A DNA stretch of 64,000 bases, from NCBI GenBank assembly GCA_033557465.1, contig CM066035.1, positions 922,026,522-922,090,521 on the forward strand. Reading direction: 5' to 3'. The notes below the pieces were generated by a model, which was not told the DNA's origin, did no database searches, and saw nothing but the letters and a program-made list of their open reading frames with translations. Of the stretch, positions 1 to 9,978 are shown one piece after another. How positions within the stretch are numbered: position 1 is the first letter of the stretch; each line of letters opens with the position of its first letter. Made by a program: the position numbers and the translations under genes. This stretch comes from Ichthyophis bannanicus (lineage: Eukaryota; Chordata; Amphibia; Gymnophiona; Ichthyophiidae).

Positions 1-2
1 CA

Positions 3-1811
3 GATACCTGGGTACTTCATATAGTTCAGAAGGGCTATCTTCTACACTTTCACCAGGTACCTCCCTCCTACTTTCCAGGGGAGCCTCCAAGACTCCCTCT
101 GCACAGGGACTTACTCCTTCAGGAGTTGGCAAGTCTTCTTCAGGAACAGGCTGTGGAACCGGTGCCCCACCTTCTGAGAGGTCACTGCTTTTATTCCAGG
201 TACTTTCTGATACCAAAAAGAAGAGGAGGCCTCAGACCCATCCTGGACTTGCGAAACCTCAACAAGTTCCTGGCAAGGGAAAAGTTCAAGTTGCTTTCTC
301 TTGGAATCCTGCTGCCCTACCTCCAGCGGGGAGACTGGCTATGCTCCTTAGATCTAAAGGATGCCTATACTCACATCCTTATTCATCCAGACCACAGACA
401 ATATCTCAGATTTGTTGTGGGAGGAAATCATTACCAGTACAGAGTCCTGCCCTTTGGCCTATCCTCCGCCCCACGGGTTTTCACCAAATGCCTGACAGTG
501 GTGGCGGCCTATCTCAGACTTCAAGGCCTTTTTGTGTTTCCATACTTGGACGACTGGCTCATCCGGGCCCAGTCTTCCCAAGAGGCCACTCAAGCCACTC
601 ATCGCACTGTGTCTCTGCTCCAGCACTTGGGCTTTGTCATAAACTTCGCAAAGTCCACTTTGCTCCCCTCTCAAGATCTCGAATTCATCGGCGCAAGGTT
701 AAGCACACTTCAGGCGCGGGCCTTCCTGCCTCTGGACAGGGTCCACAAGCTCATGAATCTCGCTAGCCACTTTCGAAGCAATTCCCTGGTCTCTGCCAGG
801 CAATTTCTGAGACTGCTTGGCCATATGGCTTCCACGGTCCATGTGACCCCCAATGCCCGCCTGAACATGCGACCTGCCCAGTGGTGCCTTCGCACTCAAT
901 GGCATCAGGCCACGGGGAGCCTGACGGACTCAGTACAAGTCTCGGACCTGCTGGTCTCTTCTCTGCGGTGGTGGCTTCATCTGCCAAACCTAGTACTGGG
1001 AGTGGATTTTCAATCTCCTCCTCCTTCTCAGGTACTAACAACCGATGCTTCTCTCCTGGGATGGGGAGCACATTGCCAAGGGACATGTACTCAAGGCCTC
1101 TGGACTCCTTGGGAGTCTGCGCAGTAGATAAACTTCCTGGAGCTCAGAGCCATCCGCCTAGCTCTGAGAGCCTTCTCCCACCTCACTTATCACCAGTCTG
1201 TACTGGTCCAGACGGACAATCAAGTAGCAATGTTCTATGTGAACAAACAGGGAGGCACAAGCTCCTTCCTTCTCTGTTAGGAGGCACATCGGCTGTGCTC
1301 TTGGGCAGTCGGCCACGGCATACTCCTCAAAGCGGTCTATCTCCCAGGTCAAGAAAATTACCTGGCAGACAAACTAAGCAGGATCCTCCAACCACACGAG
1401 TGGAGATTGGATCCATTAGTGGTTCAGCAGATCTTTCTCAAGTGGGGACTCCCCACCTTGGATCTGTTTGCCAGTCCTCTGAACCGGCAACTACCCAGAT
1501 TCTGCTCTCGACAACCGCATCCTCTCAGAGTAGCGCCGGATGCTTTTCTGATTCCATGGTCCACAGGCCTCTTGTATGCCTTTCCTCCCATGCCGCTGGT
1601 GTCTCGAACGCTCTTCAAGGTTCTCGGAGACAAAGCCTCGATGATCCTAGTGGCTCCCCGGTGGCCGAGACAACCTTGGTTCCCGCTTCTAATGCAGCTG
1701 GCTGTGGACACTCCTCTTCCTCTGGGGTTTCAACCCGATCTTCTGACACAAGACCACGGGTCTCCTACACCCCAACCTCCGGTCCCTTCATCTGATGGCC
1801 TGGCTGCTGAA
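3..1811 (+). pseudogene. RT / RNase H / Dam-like methyltransferase ORF of DIRS-A
   Basis: DIRS polymerase, which copies element RNA into DNA. The frame is open from the window edge. RT palm motifs are seen as SLDLKDAYTHI (motif A, about 345-375), LPFGLSSAPRVF (motif B, about 450) and FPYLDDWLI (motif C, about 540). RNase H follows with TTDASLLGWG, LELRAI and QTDNQVAMFY, then LADKLSR near 1370. The C-terminal part (about 1400-1790) resembles Dam-type adenine methyltransferase: LDLFASP, DAFLIPW, YAFPPMPLV and ILVAPRWPRQPWF. TAG stops at 1125-1127 and 1278-1280 break the RNase H part. Beyond these the frame runs directly into YR, whereas other copies change frame here, so a small indel has fused the two ORFs. 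Confidence 0.85.
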
Positions 1812-2855
1812 AGGGTAGTCCTTGCTCCCCTCCTACTGCCTCGGGAGGTGGAAGAGGTCGTCTTGGCCTCCAGGCGGCCCTCCACCCTGAAGTCCTACGC
1901 TCTTAAGTGGCGTCGCTTCTCCGTGTGGTGTGCTCAGCAGTCTGAGAATCCCTTCTCCTGCTTGGTGGCGGTGGTCTTGCAATATTTGCTTTACCTCTCC
2001 AATCTGGGCCTTAAGTCCAACTCTGTCAGAGTCCACCTCAGTGCTCTCTCTGCACATCACGCACCGGTAGATGGCAGGCCTCTGTCCAACCACCCTTTGG
2101 TGGCTCATTTTCTTCGAGACCTCCTTCTGCTTAAGCCTCCTTTGCGTCCACCAGCCCCTGAATGGGATCTGAATGTGGTCTTGCATCGGATTACCTGTCC
2201 GCCCTTTGAACCTATGGCTACCTGCCCTCTTCGTTTTCTTTCTTGGAAAACCTTGTTCTTGGTAGCCCTTACCTCTGCTAGGCGTGTTAGTGAACTGCAG
2301 GCCCTAGTGTCTGATCCTCCTTACACTAGGTTCTACAGGAATAGGGTGGTCTTACGGACTCACCCTAAGTTTCTTCCAAAAGTGGTTTCTCCTTTTCATC
2401 TCAACCAGGAGGTGGTTCTTCCGACCACCTTTCCCATGCCGCACTCCAGCTGGGCTGATATGGTCCTGCATACCCTGGACTGTAGAAGGGCCTTATCCTT
2501 ATACCTTGACCGTACGCGGGAGCATAGGAGGGCTGTTCAGCTCTTCGTTTCTTTTGACCCCAATAACTTGGGGCTCCCTGTCTCTAAGCGTACCTTATCC
2601 ATCTGGGTAGCTGACTGTATCGCCTGGGCTTATGGGGCAGCCGGCCTCTCGTTGGAGGGTCGAGTCACGGCTCATCGTGTTAGGGCTAAGGCTACGTCAG
2701 TGGCACACACCCGCTCTGTTCGGTTGGCAGACATCTGCCGGGCCGCTACTTGGTCTTCAAGCCAGACTTTTGCGGCACATTACTGCCTGGAGAGGGAGTC
2801 CCGCAGGGACAGTGCTTTCGGTCAGGCAGTCCTCCATAATCTCTTTGAGGTTTAG
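1812..2855 (+). CDS. Tyrosine recombinase of DIRS-A
   Basis: Catalyses integration of the circular DNA intermediate, in place of a DDE integrase. It is open from the methyltransferase part to the TAG at 2853-2855. Catalytic-type residues are visible: the first Arg in TSARRVSELQAL (about 2275), H-x-x-R in TAHRVRAKAT (about 2670) and the presumed nucleophilic Tyr in AAHYCLERES (about 2775). An N-terminal SAM-like part begins near STLKSYALKWRRF. No stop or frameshift was found, so this is one of the few YR domains here that looks complete. It has no separate start codon, since it continues the upstream frame. Confidence 0.85.
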   Translation, partial: RVVLAPLLLPREVEEVVLASRRPSTLKSYALKWRRFSVWCAQQSENPFSCLVAVVLQYLLYLSNLGLKSNSVRVHLSALSAHHAPVDGRPLSNHPLVAHFLRDLLLLKPPLRPPAPEWDLNVVLHRITCPPFEPMATCPLRFLSWKTLFLVALTSARRVSELQALVSDPPYTRFYRNRVVLRTHPKFLPKVVSPFHLNQEVVLPTTFPMPHSSWADMVLHTLDCRRALSLYLDRTREHRRAVQLFVSFDPNNLGLPVSKRTLSIWVADCIAWAYGAAGLSLEGRVTAHRVRAKATSVAHTRSVRLADICRAATWSSSQTFAAHYCLERESRRDSAFGQAVLHNLFEV

Positions 2856-2992
2856 GCAACTCCTACCCTCCGGCCCTGGTGTTGGGCTACCGGTTGGGGG
2901 CGTTTTCAGAGAAGATTCCTTCCTTCTGTTCTGCTGAGCTAGAGGGAGCTCATTTTGTGCTTGAGGTCTCCGGTAGCCTTAAGCTTGGGAGT

Positions 2993-3095
2993 CCCATATG
3001 TGAGGACTGACTTCCTGCTTGGTCCTGGAGAAAGAGTAGTTACTCACCTGTAACAGGTGTTCTCCAGGAGCAGCAGGAATCAGTCCTCACAACCC
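2993..3095 (+). repeat. Internal complementary region (ICR) of DIRS-A
   Basis: The sequence is the reverse complement of the two element ends placed head to tail: CCTGGAGAAAGAGTAGTTAC, then CACCTGTAACAGGTG, then the terminal repeat edge. It corresponds to the joined circle junction. The same arrangement occurs in B, C, D, E, F, G, H and J, and it identifies the elements as DIRS-type. Confidence 0.85.
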
Positions 3096-3175
3096 TCCCT
3101 CCTCCCCTTGGAGTTGCAGTCCTATCATTTCGTTTTTGCTAATGGTTTTGCTGTCTTTTAGCTATGTCATCTGAC

Positions 3176-3359
3176 TGAGCAAGATGGCACCCTTGGGCGG
3201 GAAGGGGACCGCGCATGCGCGCTGCAATTCCCAAAGGCTTTCTTTGAAAGCTGGGGAAATTGCTCCGCGAGGGCTCCGTCGGCGCCGATGTCACCCATAT
3301 GTTAGGACTGATTCCTGCTGCTCGTGGAGAACACCTGTTACAGGTGAGTAACTACTCTT
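3176..3359 (+). repeat. Right TIR of DIRS-A with right-end extension
   Basis: Inverted relative to the left TIRs of D and E. It contains a TCGGCGCCGA palindrome at 3279-3288 and ends with ACACCTGTTACAGGTGAGTA. CAG|GTGAGT at 3341-3349 is a consensus 5' splice site pointing out of the element. Confidence 0.85.
3181..3220 (+). promoter_or_regulatory. YY1-, E2F- and NRF1-like motif cluster in the TIR
   Basis: AAGATGGC (3181-3188), GGCGGGAA (3196-3203) and GCGCATGCGC (3211-3220) match YY1, E2F and NRF1 core motifs. The same order occurs in the right TIR of E (54318-54357) and, inverted, in the left TIR of D (27471-27510). In the left TIR the cluster would sit upstream of gag, as a promoter should. 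Function is inferred. Confidence 0.5.
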
Positions 3360-3845
3360 ACTGTATTGCTCCCTTGGATTGCTGCAGCCCAAATGCATGA
3401 CCTTACATTTTTTAACATTAAATCCCAGCTGCCAAATTCTAGACCATTCTTCAAGCTTAGCTAGATCCCTCCTCATGTTATCTACACCGTCCTGGGTGTC
3501 TACTCTATTGCAGATTTTGGTATCATCTGCAAAGAGGCAAACCTTACCCGACAGCCCTTCCGCTATATCACTAACAAAGATGTTAAAAAGAATCGGACCA
3601 AGGACAGATCCCTGGGGCACACCACTGGTAACATCCTTCTCCTCAGAGTGAGCTCCATTTACTTGTACTCTTTGTCGCCTCCCACCCAACCAATTTCTAA
3701 CCCAAGCAGTAACTTTAGGGTGCATCCCTAGGGTGCTCAGTTTGTTTATAAGTCGCCTGTGAGGAACAGTGTCAAAGGCTTTACTGAAATCTAAATACAC
3801 CACATCTAGGGCTCTCCCTCGGTCCAACTCCCTGGTCACCCAGTC
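3360..3845 (-). pseudogene. CR1-like LINE reverse transcriptase fragment
   Basis: The minus strand encodes non-LTR reverse transcriptase blocks: VYLDFSKAFDTVPH (motif A), [13 protein letters not shown] (motif B) and FADDTKI (motif C), then EEWSRIWQLGFNVKKC. The piece is cut by the right end of DIRS-A at about 3360, and the reading frame runs on into the TIR. The 3' part of the LINE would lie left of A. The same family covers 39708-41060. Confidence 0.85.
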
Positions 3846-4118
3846 AGAGAAATTTATTTTATTTATTTATTTAACAGCTTTTATATACCGCACTTTTATC
3901 ATCTGCGCTGTTTACATTATAACAACTTTGTACTTAAGCATAAAAACGTATGTCAAGTTTACAAGTAACAGGAGATGAGAACATGGATAACAGGGGTTAA
4001 ATAAATAACATATATAAGGGAAAGATATGCTCTCATGTTTGCCCATCTCTTCTCAGACACTTATGGTATCTCTTGAAGGGCCTCCTGGGAATGCCTTGGC
4101 ACATCTTATGTTCTTATG
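3846..4118 (-). repeat. Retroposon 3' end with ATTT-rich tail, and flank
   Basis: TTTATTTATTTA followed by TATATACCGCAC and GCTGTTTAC is the reverse complement of a retroposon end with an AAATAAATAAA tail. The same end recurs at 16056 and, sense-oriented, near 30430-30500. The right part ends with CTTATGTTCTTATGG, which looks like a CR1-type 3' tail. The family was not identified. Confidence 0.45.
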
Positions 4119-4179
4119 GTGTGAGACATTGTTTAGCACTTTAGCTTCAGACCATTTTGGTGGTGCCCACTCGCGAGTG

Positions 4180-5790
4180 AGGATGCAGATGTTCGATCTA
4201 TTTCATGGTCCCAAAGAAAGAAGAATCATTCTGGCCCATCCTGGACTTCAAAGAGGTGAACAAGGCCTTGCGGGTACCCCTTTTTCGCATGGATGGAAAC
4301 CTTGAAGTCAGTAATTAAAGCGGTCCGTCGGTGGGGGGGGGGGGGGGGGGGGAGGATTCCTGATGGTGCTGGATGTGGCCGAAGCATATTCTGATCCAGC
4401 TGGAGCATCAGCAGTTTCTGCTGTTTGTGGTACTGGATGGATATTTTCAGTTCCAGGCATTGCTGTTTGGTCTTGCTACAGCTCCCAGAACTTTCACCAA
4501 AGTTATGGTGGTGGTAACAGCTCTGCAGAAGGAAGGGATTCTTGTCCATCCATATCTAGACAACTGGTTTGATTCTGGCAAAGTCACAGCAAGAGAGCTA
4601 TCTGGCGATGCAGAGGGTTATTGAGCTATTGCGAAGTTGGACTAGGTCATCAACTTTACGAAGAGCAGGGTGGTTCTGACCCAGACCCTGGAATACTTGG
4701 GGATACTCTTTGATGCAGATTGGCAGAATGATGCTGACAGCAGAGAAATTCGGAAGCTTCATGGCCAGGTTATACTTCCCAAGCATAGGACTATCTGCCT
4801 GTGCTGGGATCCGTGGTGGCCACTCTAGAGCTAGTACCTTAGGCCAGGGCATACATGCACCCTCTTCAGAAAGCACTGCTAATGAAGTGGTTGGCCCAGA
4901 AGCACTCAGTGTGGCGTAACTTGAAATTGACTTCGGGAACCCGGCGGAGTCTGCATTGGTGACTTTCTTCAGACAACTTAGCAATGGAGGTGCCCCTTTA
5001 GACCCCAGACTGGGTGATAGCTATGACAGTAGCTCAGTAGCTCAGGGTCAGTGCTTGGTGAAAGAGTGCTCATGGGTCTATAAATAGGCTGGAGATCAGA
5101 GCAATATTCCTGGCATTAGTTTCTACCCCAGGTTTACCTCAGGGCAGTCTGGGTCCTGTCAGACAATGCAACAGCAGTAGCTTACATCAGTCGCCGGGGG
5201 GGGGGGGGGGGGCGGCACCAGGAGCTCGCAGCTGGAAAGGGAGATGGTGCTATTGCTCAGGTGGGTGGAAACACACTTGGTGACCCTTTCCGTGGCCCAT
5301 GTGGCAGGTATGCGGAATATGTAAACTGACTTTCTCGGCAGGAACTGGTTGGACCCTGGGGAATGGTCACTGGCGGTGTCTGTGTTTCAACAGATTATCC
5401 AGTGCTGGGGTCCCCCCCCCCCATCATGGATCTCATGGCCAATGGCGGACAATGCCAAGGTCAGCATGTTCATCAGCCAGTGTTGTGAAAGGATGGCCGA
5501 GGGCCCTGATGCATTGGTCCAGCCTTGGCCTCGAAATGGCCTGCTGGACCAATGCTATGTATTTCTTCCATTGGCCCTGATCGGCTGAGAGCTACAGAGG
5601 GTGGAGGCCCATCTAGGGCTCGTAATGGTGGTGGCACCTGACTGGCTTCAACGGCCATGGTACACGGATTTGTTTTGGCTGGCAGTGGAGGATTCCTGGC
5701 CCTTGCTAGGGTGTGGAAGGTCTACTCGTGCAGGGCCTACTTGTAATGCCAGACGCGGATCAGTTCTCATGGCTTGGCTCTTGAAAGGGT
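4180..5790 (+). pseudogene. RT-RH-MT remnant of DIRS-I
   Basis: Pieces in several frames align by eye with intact DIRS polymerases: LLFGLATAPRTFTKVMVVV and VHPYLDNWF (motifs B and C, about 4470-4570), RAIFLAL (RNase H, about 5100), and LDPGEWSL, QCWG, DALVQPWPRN (methyltransferase part, about 5350-5540). The Asp pair YLDD has become YLDN. Poly-G runs at about 4333-4352 and 5199-5212 sit where intact copies have ordinary codons. Clearly inactive. Confidence 0.7.
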
Positions 5791-5799
5791 ACAACTGAG

Positions 5800-6772
5800 A
5801 AAAAGGTTATTTCTCTCAAATTATCGTGATGCTATGGGTGTAGAAGCAGTTAACATCCCTGGTTTATGTGAGAGTGTGGCGATTGAGAGCTAGGCAGCAG
5901 ATAGGGGGTTGTGCTCATTTTCCGCCATGCTACTGGAGGTTCTAGAATTTTTGCAAGCAAACCTAGCGAAGAGGTCTGGCGCTCACTTCTTTGCAGGTGG
6001 CGGAATTGGCCTGTTTCTGGGATAGGATCAAAGGGGTCTCCCTGGCTTCACATCCAGATGATGTGCTTTTTCTGAGGGGAGTGAAACGTGCATCCACCTA
6101 TCCGGGTGGTGGTCCCTTTGTGGGATTTCGATTTGGTGCTCTCAGAGCTAGTGTTGGCACCAATTGAGCCCCTGGTGCGGGCCACTGTTAAGGACCTTAT
6201 GCTGAAGACAGAGTTATTGGTGGCTATTTGTTTAGCATAGTGTGTTTTCCAAGGAGAAGGCAGATACCTCTTTCCCCTCCCAAGGTGGTGTCGTCTTCAC
6301 TTGAATCTCTCAGTGGCTCTCCCAGTGTTCATGAAGGATGAGTACTCCCTATAGTGCTGGTTGGTATGTAAACTGGATGTGCGCAGGTCTTTGAGACACT
6401 ATCTGAAGGCTACAGAGCCATTTCGCAAATCCATTCACTTGTTCATGCTATTCAGACGGCCGCGTAAAGGTGAAGCAGTGGTGAAGGCATCTATAAGGGA
6501 GGTGGTTGAAAGAGGCTATTGTGTCTGCGTACATACTGATGGGATGGTTTATTCTACAGGGCCTCAAGGCGTACTCAACTAGGGCTCAATCCTAGTCCTG
6601 GGCGGAGTTTGGTCTGGTGCCACCTGTAGACATTTGTAAGCTGGCGGATTGGCATCCTTGCATTTCTTTACTCAGCACCACTGGTAGGACATGCAGTTGA
6701 GAGAGGATGCTGGTCTTCGGGAGCATGTTCTGCAGGCCGAGCTCTCATTCCCACCCGCTCCCCCCCCCCCTT
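5800..6772 (+). pseudogene. Tyrosine recombinase remnant of DIRS-I
   Basis: Decayed YR. The segment at 6361-6580 has KLDVRRSLRHYLKAT and IREVVERGYC, like the YR C-terminal half of C. It is followed by an altered DICKLADWHP segment in place of DICRAASLST. Several stops and frameshifts are present. Confidence 0.6.
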
Positions 6773-7366
6773 GTTAAGGTACTGCTCTGTTATGTCACAT
6801 GTGTCTTGATTGGATTGGATTGGAGGAATGATATGGATGGTTCAATTAGAACTTATCTGCTAATTGTCCTCCTTTGAGTCTGTCCAGTCCAGAACCCTCC
6901 CTGTTTGTCAGTGGCTGTGTATTCAGTTTGAGAGGCTTCGGAGCAGCTTGTATGTGCGAGCCTGGGTGTTGGTGGTGGATGCGGTAATGTTCCTCGGCAG
7001 CTTCTGACACGGGGCAGTTCTGATGGCCCTTCCACAGTAGGGTCACTGGGGTGCGAGATGTTCCCCGGATGTTGCTGTTCCTGGGCTCAGGGCTGCTAGT
7101 TTCCATTCTGGTACAATTTAGTTTCTTTGGGTTTCGGAGTGGGGGGAATAGAAAATTTGATAGAGGGTCTGTTCTGTTTGAGTCTGATGGTGGAGTCTGC
7201 TTTGTTAGGGAAATACTGATGTGAGGAGCCTAGGGATAAGACAGTTTTATAGGGTGATGTCATCAAACCAGTAGTTTTCAGTCTGTCTGCTGGTAGGTGG
7301 ACATAAACCCCATGTGTCTGGAGTAGACTGGAGGTGCTCAAGGAAAGACAATTAACAGGTAAGGTC

Positions 7367-7689
7367 GTATTGAATCTTTTGAAATTAAATACATGCCTGT
7401 TAAATTTTTTTATTTTGTTGCATAAATGTGCACACCCAGTAACAGGTTCTTGTATATAGCAGCAAATGTAAGCTCAGTTTTTTTTCTTGGTGCAGTCTTT
7501 TCATATTTGTATGATGTAAATGAGATGCCACCATACATGCTTGTCAATAAAAAAATAAAATTTTTAAATTACTTATAAACTTTACATGCAGGGGAGATTG
7601 GGGACAACCACAAGCTTTTGCTTAAAAGAAAACGGCACATTCATAAATAGAATGAATTTCTATGCTACTGTCTGATGGAAAATCTTTGT
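7367..7689. other. AT-rich intron sequence, no gene seen
   Basis: Between the right end of DIRS-I and the left end of DIRS-J. AT-rich, with no convincing ORF, exon or known repeat. Presumed intron of the USP9X-type gene. Confidence 0.5.
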
Positions 7690-7733
7690 TTCCATATTGT
7701 CCTGCTAGATCAGTCCAGACAAGTGGTTTGTGT
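7690..7733 (+). repeat. Left TIR of DIRS-J, outer part
   Basis: CCTGCTAGATCAGTCCAGAC, then AAGTGGTTTGTGT, matches the inverted right TIR end at 38650-38680. B is inserted directly after it. The remainder of the TIR resumes at 13293. Confidence 0.85.
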
Positions 7734-7905
7734 ATCTCCAGGAACAAGCAGGAATGTAGTCATCACATATGGGTATCGTCGGTACCGACGGAGCCTGCGC
7801 GGGATCGCTCCCGAGCGTCCAATTAGAAAGCTTTTGGGAGCATCCCACAGCGCCTGCGTGCTGCCTTCCCGCCTTTCCCAACTGCCTCTCTCCAGTTCTT
7901 CGTTT
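7734..7905 (+). repeat. Left TIR of DIRS-B
   Basis: Begins ATCTCCAGGAACAAGCAGG and carries the palindrome GTCGGTACCGAC (7778-7789). It is inverted relative to 13095-13270 and close to the left TIR of H. Confidence 0.85.
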
Positions 7906-8113
7906 TCCGCGGAGCCAACAGGTCGTTGTTCCTGTCACTGCAGAAAAATTCTTCCTTATTACTTTCTTTTTTTTGTGGTCGCGTCTGCCTTCCTCAACGC
8001 TTTACCAGTACCGCCGGTTTTTCTTTCTTTATTTCTCTTCTTTAAAAAAAAAACAAAAAAACTTTTTTCCCATTTTTCTTGGGTGCATGCGCCTTTAAAA
8101 TATTTTCCTTATA

Positions 8114-9931
8114 ATGGACAAACCTGCTTCAGGTTTTAAAAAGTGCACCAAGTGTGGCGGTACCATCTTCGTCACCGACACCCATGAGTGGTGTCTGAAA
8201 TGTTTAGATCCTGACCATTCCATCTCTGAATGTATGGCCTGTGCCATGATGTCCAAGAGAGGTCGACAGAACCGAGCTGCCAAGCTCAGTACCCTGTTTC
8301 CCTCTGATGCAGCTTTGGTGGCATCGACGTCTTCCAGGGCTTCATCTTCCTCCCGTGGATCTGAGGTAACTAAACATAAGTCTAGCCGGTCCTCAAAAGG
8401 GGTAGATATCCTTCTAAGCATTGAGATGCCTCTGGCGTTGCCCTTGAGTATTCTGCACCGGCAATATTGCCCCGGCGGGAGGCTTCGGCTTCCAAAGCTT
8501 TATCGGGGCTCCAGGACGTTCTCGAGGCCTCGACCTCGGCAGAACTACTGGTGCCATGCTCTAGGGTACCAGCGGTTTTCTCCGGTACCGACATCCAGGC
8601 ATCGGCAGCCTCGATGGACCAATGAGTCTTGGCTATTGAACGCAGTCTGGCGGCTCTCCTTGCGGCATCGACACCCTCGGAACTGCGTCAGACAGTTCAG
8701 CCGGTACCGGCACCGACTCCAGTACCGGTACTGACAGCATCGACATCGGCATTGCCGGCACCGTCATGCGATGCCTCCTGTACCATTACACCGGTACCGA
8801 CTTCGGTCGTTACGGGTATCGGGCTCTTCAAGAGCATCCTGACAGAAGGTACTTCGAGTCCTCAGAGGAATCTGAGGATTCTGACAGTTCTGTCGATGCG
8901 GGCATACTTCTCCCGGAGGAGCCTTCCTCCCCTGAACGCAGGATGTCTCCTCCAGAGGACATTTCCTTTCAGGATTTCATCAGGGAGGTGGCTCTGGGTC
9001 TGTCCATTACTGTGGCCCCTGAAACAGAGCCCAGAGCAAAGGAGTTGGAAATTTTACAATATCCTAAAGCTCCTAAGGAGGCAGCTACCTTGCCCATCCA
9101 TGAGATCTTGCATGATCTCATGTTAAGAATGTGGGAGATGCCTCTTACCACCTCTCCTCATTCTCGTAGACTGGGATACTCTGTATCGAGTCCCTCCTTG
9201 TCCTGGTTTCCAGAAAACTCAGCTTCCTCACCACTCTGTTGTAGTGTAATCAGCTATGAGAAGGATCAAGAGTGCAAAGAGGCATGCCTCTAATCCTCCA
9301 GGACGTGAGTGCAGAACTTTGGATGCTTTTGGATGTCGTGCCTTCCAAGCTTCCATGCTTTCTGCCAGGATCAGTTCCTATAGTCTTTATATGGGAATGT
9401 TCCTGAAAGAAGTCACAGGTGATTTAGAGGCTTTGAGTCCTCTTCTTCCTGAGGATAGAAGGCAGGATTTTCTCACATTGGTCAAACATGCCCAGGATGT
9501 GTCTAAATTTGTCAACCGTGCAGCTTTTGACTGTTTTGAGTGCATAAGCAGAACCTCTGCCATTGCCATAGGTGCACGTAGAATTGCTTGGCTCCAGGCA
9601 TCTGATCTGGAGCTCTGTGTACAAGACAAACTAGGAAATATTCCTTGTATGGGTGATAACCTGTTTGGTAAAGATTGGCAGGAAAAGGCCAACGAGTTGG
9701 ATGCTGACAACTCCACCTTGGATAGATTATCCAAGTCTACAGCTGACTCTGCAAGAAAGAAATCTTTTAAGAAACCATTCTTTTCTAAAAAGATATTATC
9801 CTGCTTATTCTCAGCAAGGACGTTCTGCAGGTCAGCTTGTCAGAAAAGGTCAGCAACCACCCAAACAAAGAAAGGCAAAGATTGCTAAGCCTCAGCCGTC
9901 CCAGCATTCTCAGCCTCCACAGGGCCTTTGA
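8114..9931 (+). pseudogene. gag of DIRS-B
   Basis: Structural protein presumed to package element RNA. The start ATG gives MDKPASGFKKCTKCGG. An N-terminal Cys/His cluster (CTKC, CLKC, DH, C, C) looks like zinc-binding knuckles. Then come a Ser/Pro-rich, GGTACC-rich segment, the conserved SFQDFIREVALGLS and PPGRECRTLDAFG blocks, SYSLYMGMFL, DNLFGKDW and a basic C-terminus ending QPPQGL at the stop 9929-9931. At least four frameshifts are inferred, near 8415, 8765, 9165 and 9795, by comparison with H. Inactive. Confidence 0.85.
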
Positions 9932-9978
9932 CTTTCAGCTAGGGGAACGGACCAGAGCCTTCCACCATTCCAGGAAGG

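Larger units (their letters stand above)
1..3359 (+). mobile_element. DIRS-A, group 1 DIRS retrotransposon, 5' end outside window
   Basis: The order RT-RH-MT, YR, ICR, right TIR and right-end extension is visible. The left TIR and gag lie upstream of base 1. The right end stops at about 3359, where a minus-strand CR1 fragment begins; no target duplication is evident, as expected for YR integration. The proteins closely resemble those of D and E (for example the block around YLDDWLIR). Relatively young: the YR part is open to its stop, and only two in-frame stops are seen in the RNase H part. Confidence 0.9.
4119..7366 (+). mobile_element. DIRS-I, old decayed group 3 DIRS copy
   Basis: Scattered RT, RNase H, methyltransferase and YR fragments in + orientation are most like DIRS-C and J. 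The right end is recognisable as TGTGTCTGGAGTAGACTGG followed by ATTAACAGGTAAGG (7351-7364), matching the right ends of C and J. The left end and gag are not recognisable. Between about 6773 and 7250 (ICR and right TIR region) the sequence is too diverged to delimit. Two poly-G tracts interrupt the coding remnants. Confidence 0.7.

Noticed and set aside
2993..3359. CRISPR-like repeat-spacer arrangement
   Set aside because: The recurring palindromic CACCTGT...ACAGGTG blocks are DIRS ICR and terminal sequences, not an array, and the DNA is vertebrate.
7367..7689. Additional USP9X exon in the unique intron stretch
   Set aside because: No frame with splice sites and recognisable protein was found.
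8114..8280. Host zinc-finger gene exon
   Set aside because: The Cys/His cluster is the gag N-terminus repeated in D, E, F, H and K at the same place in each element.
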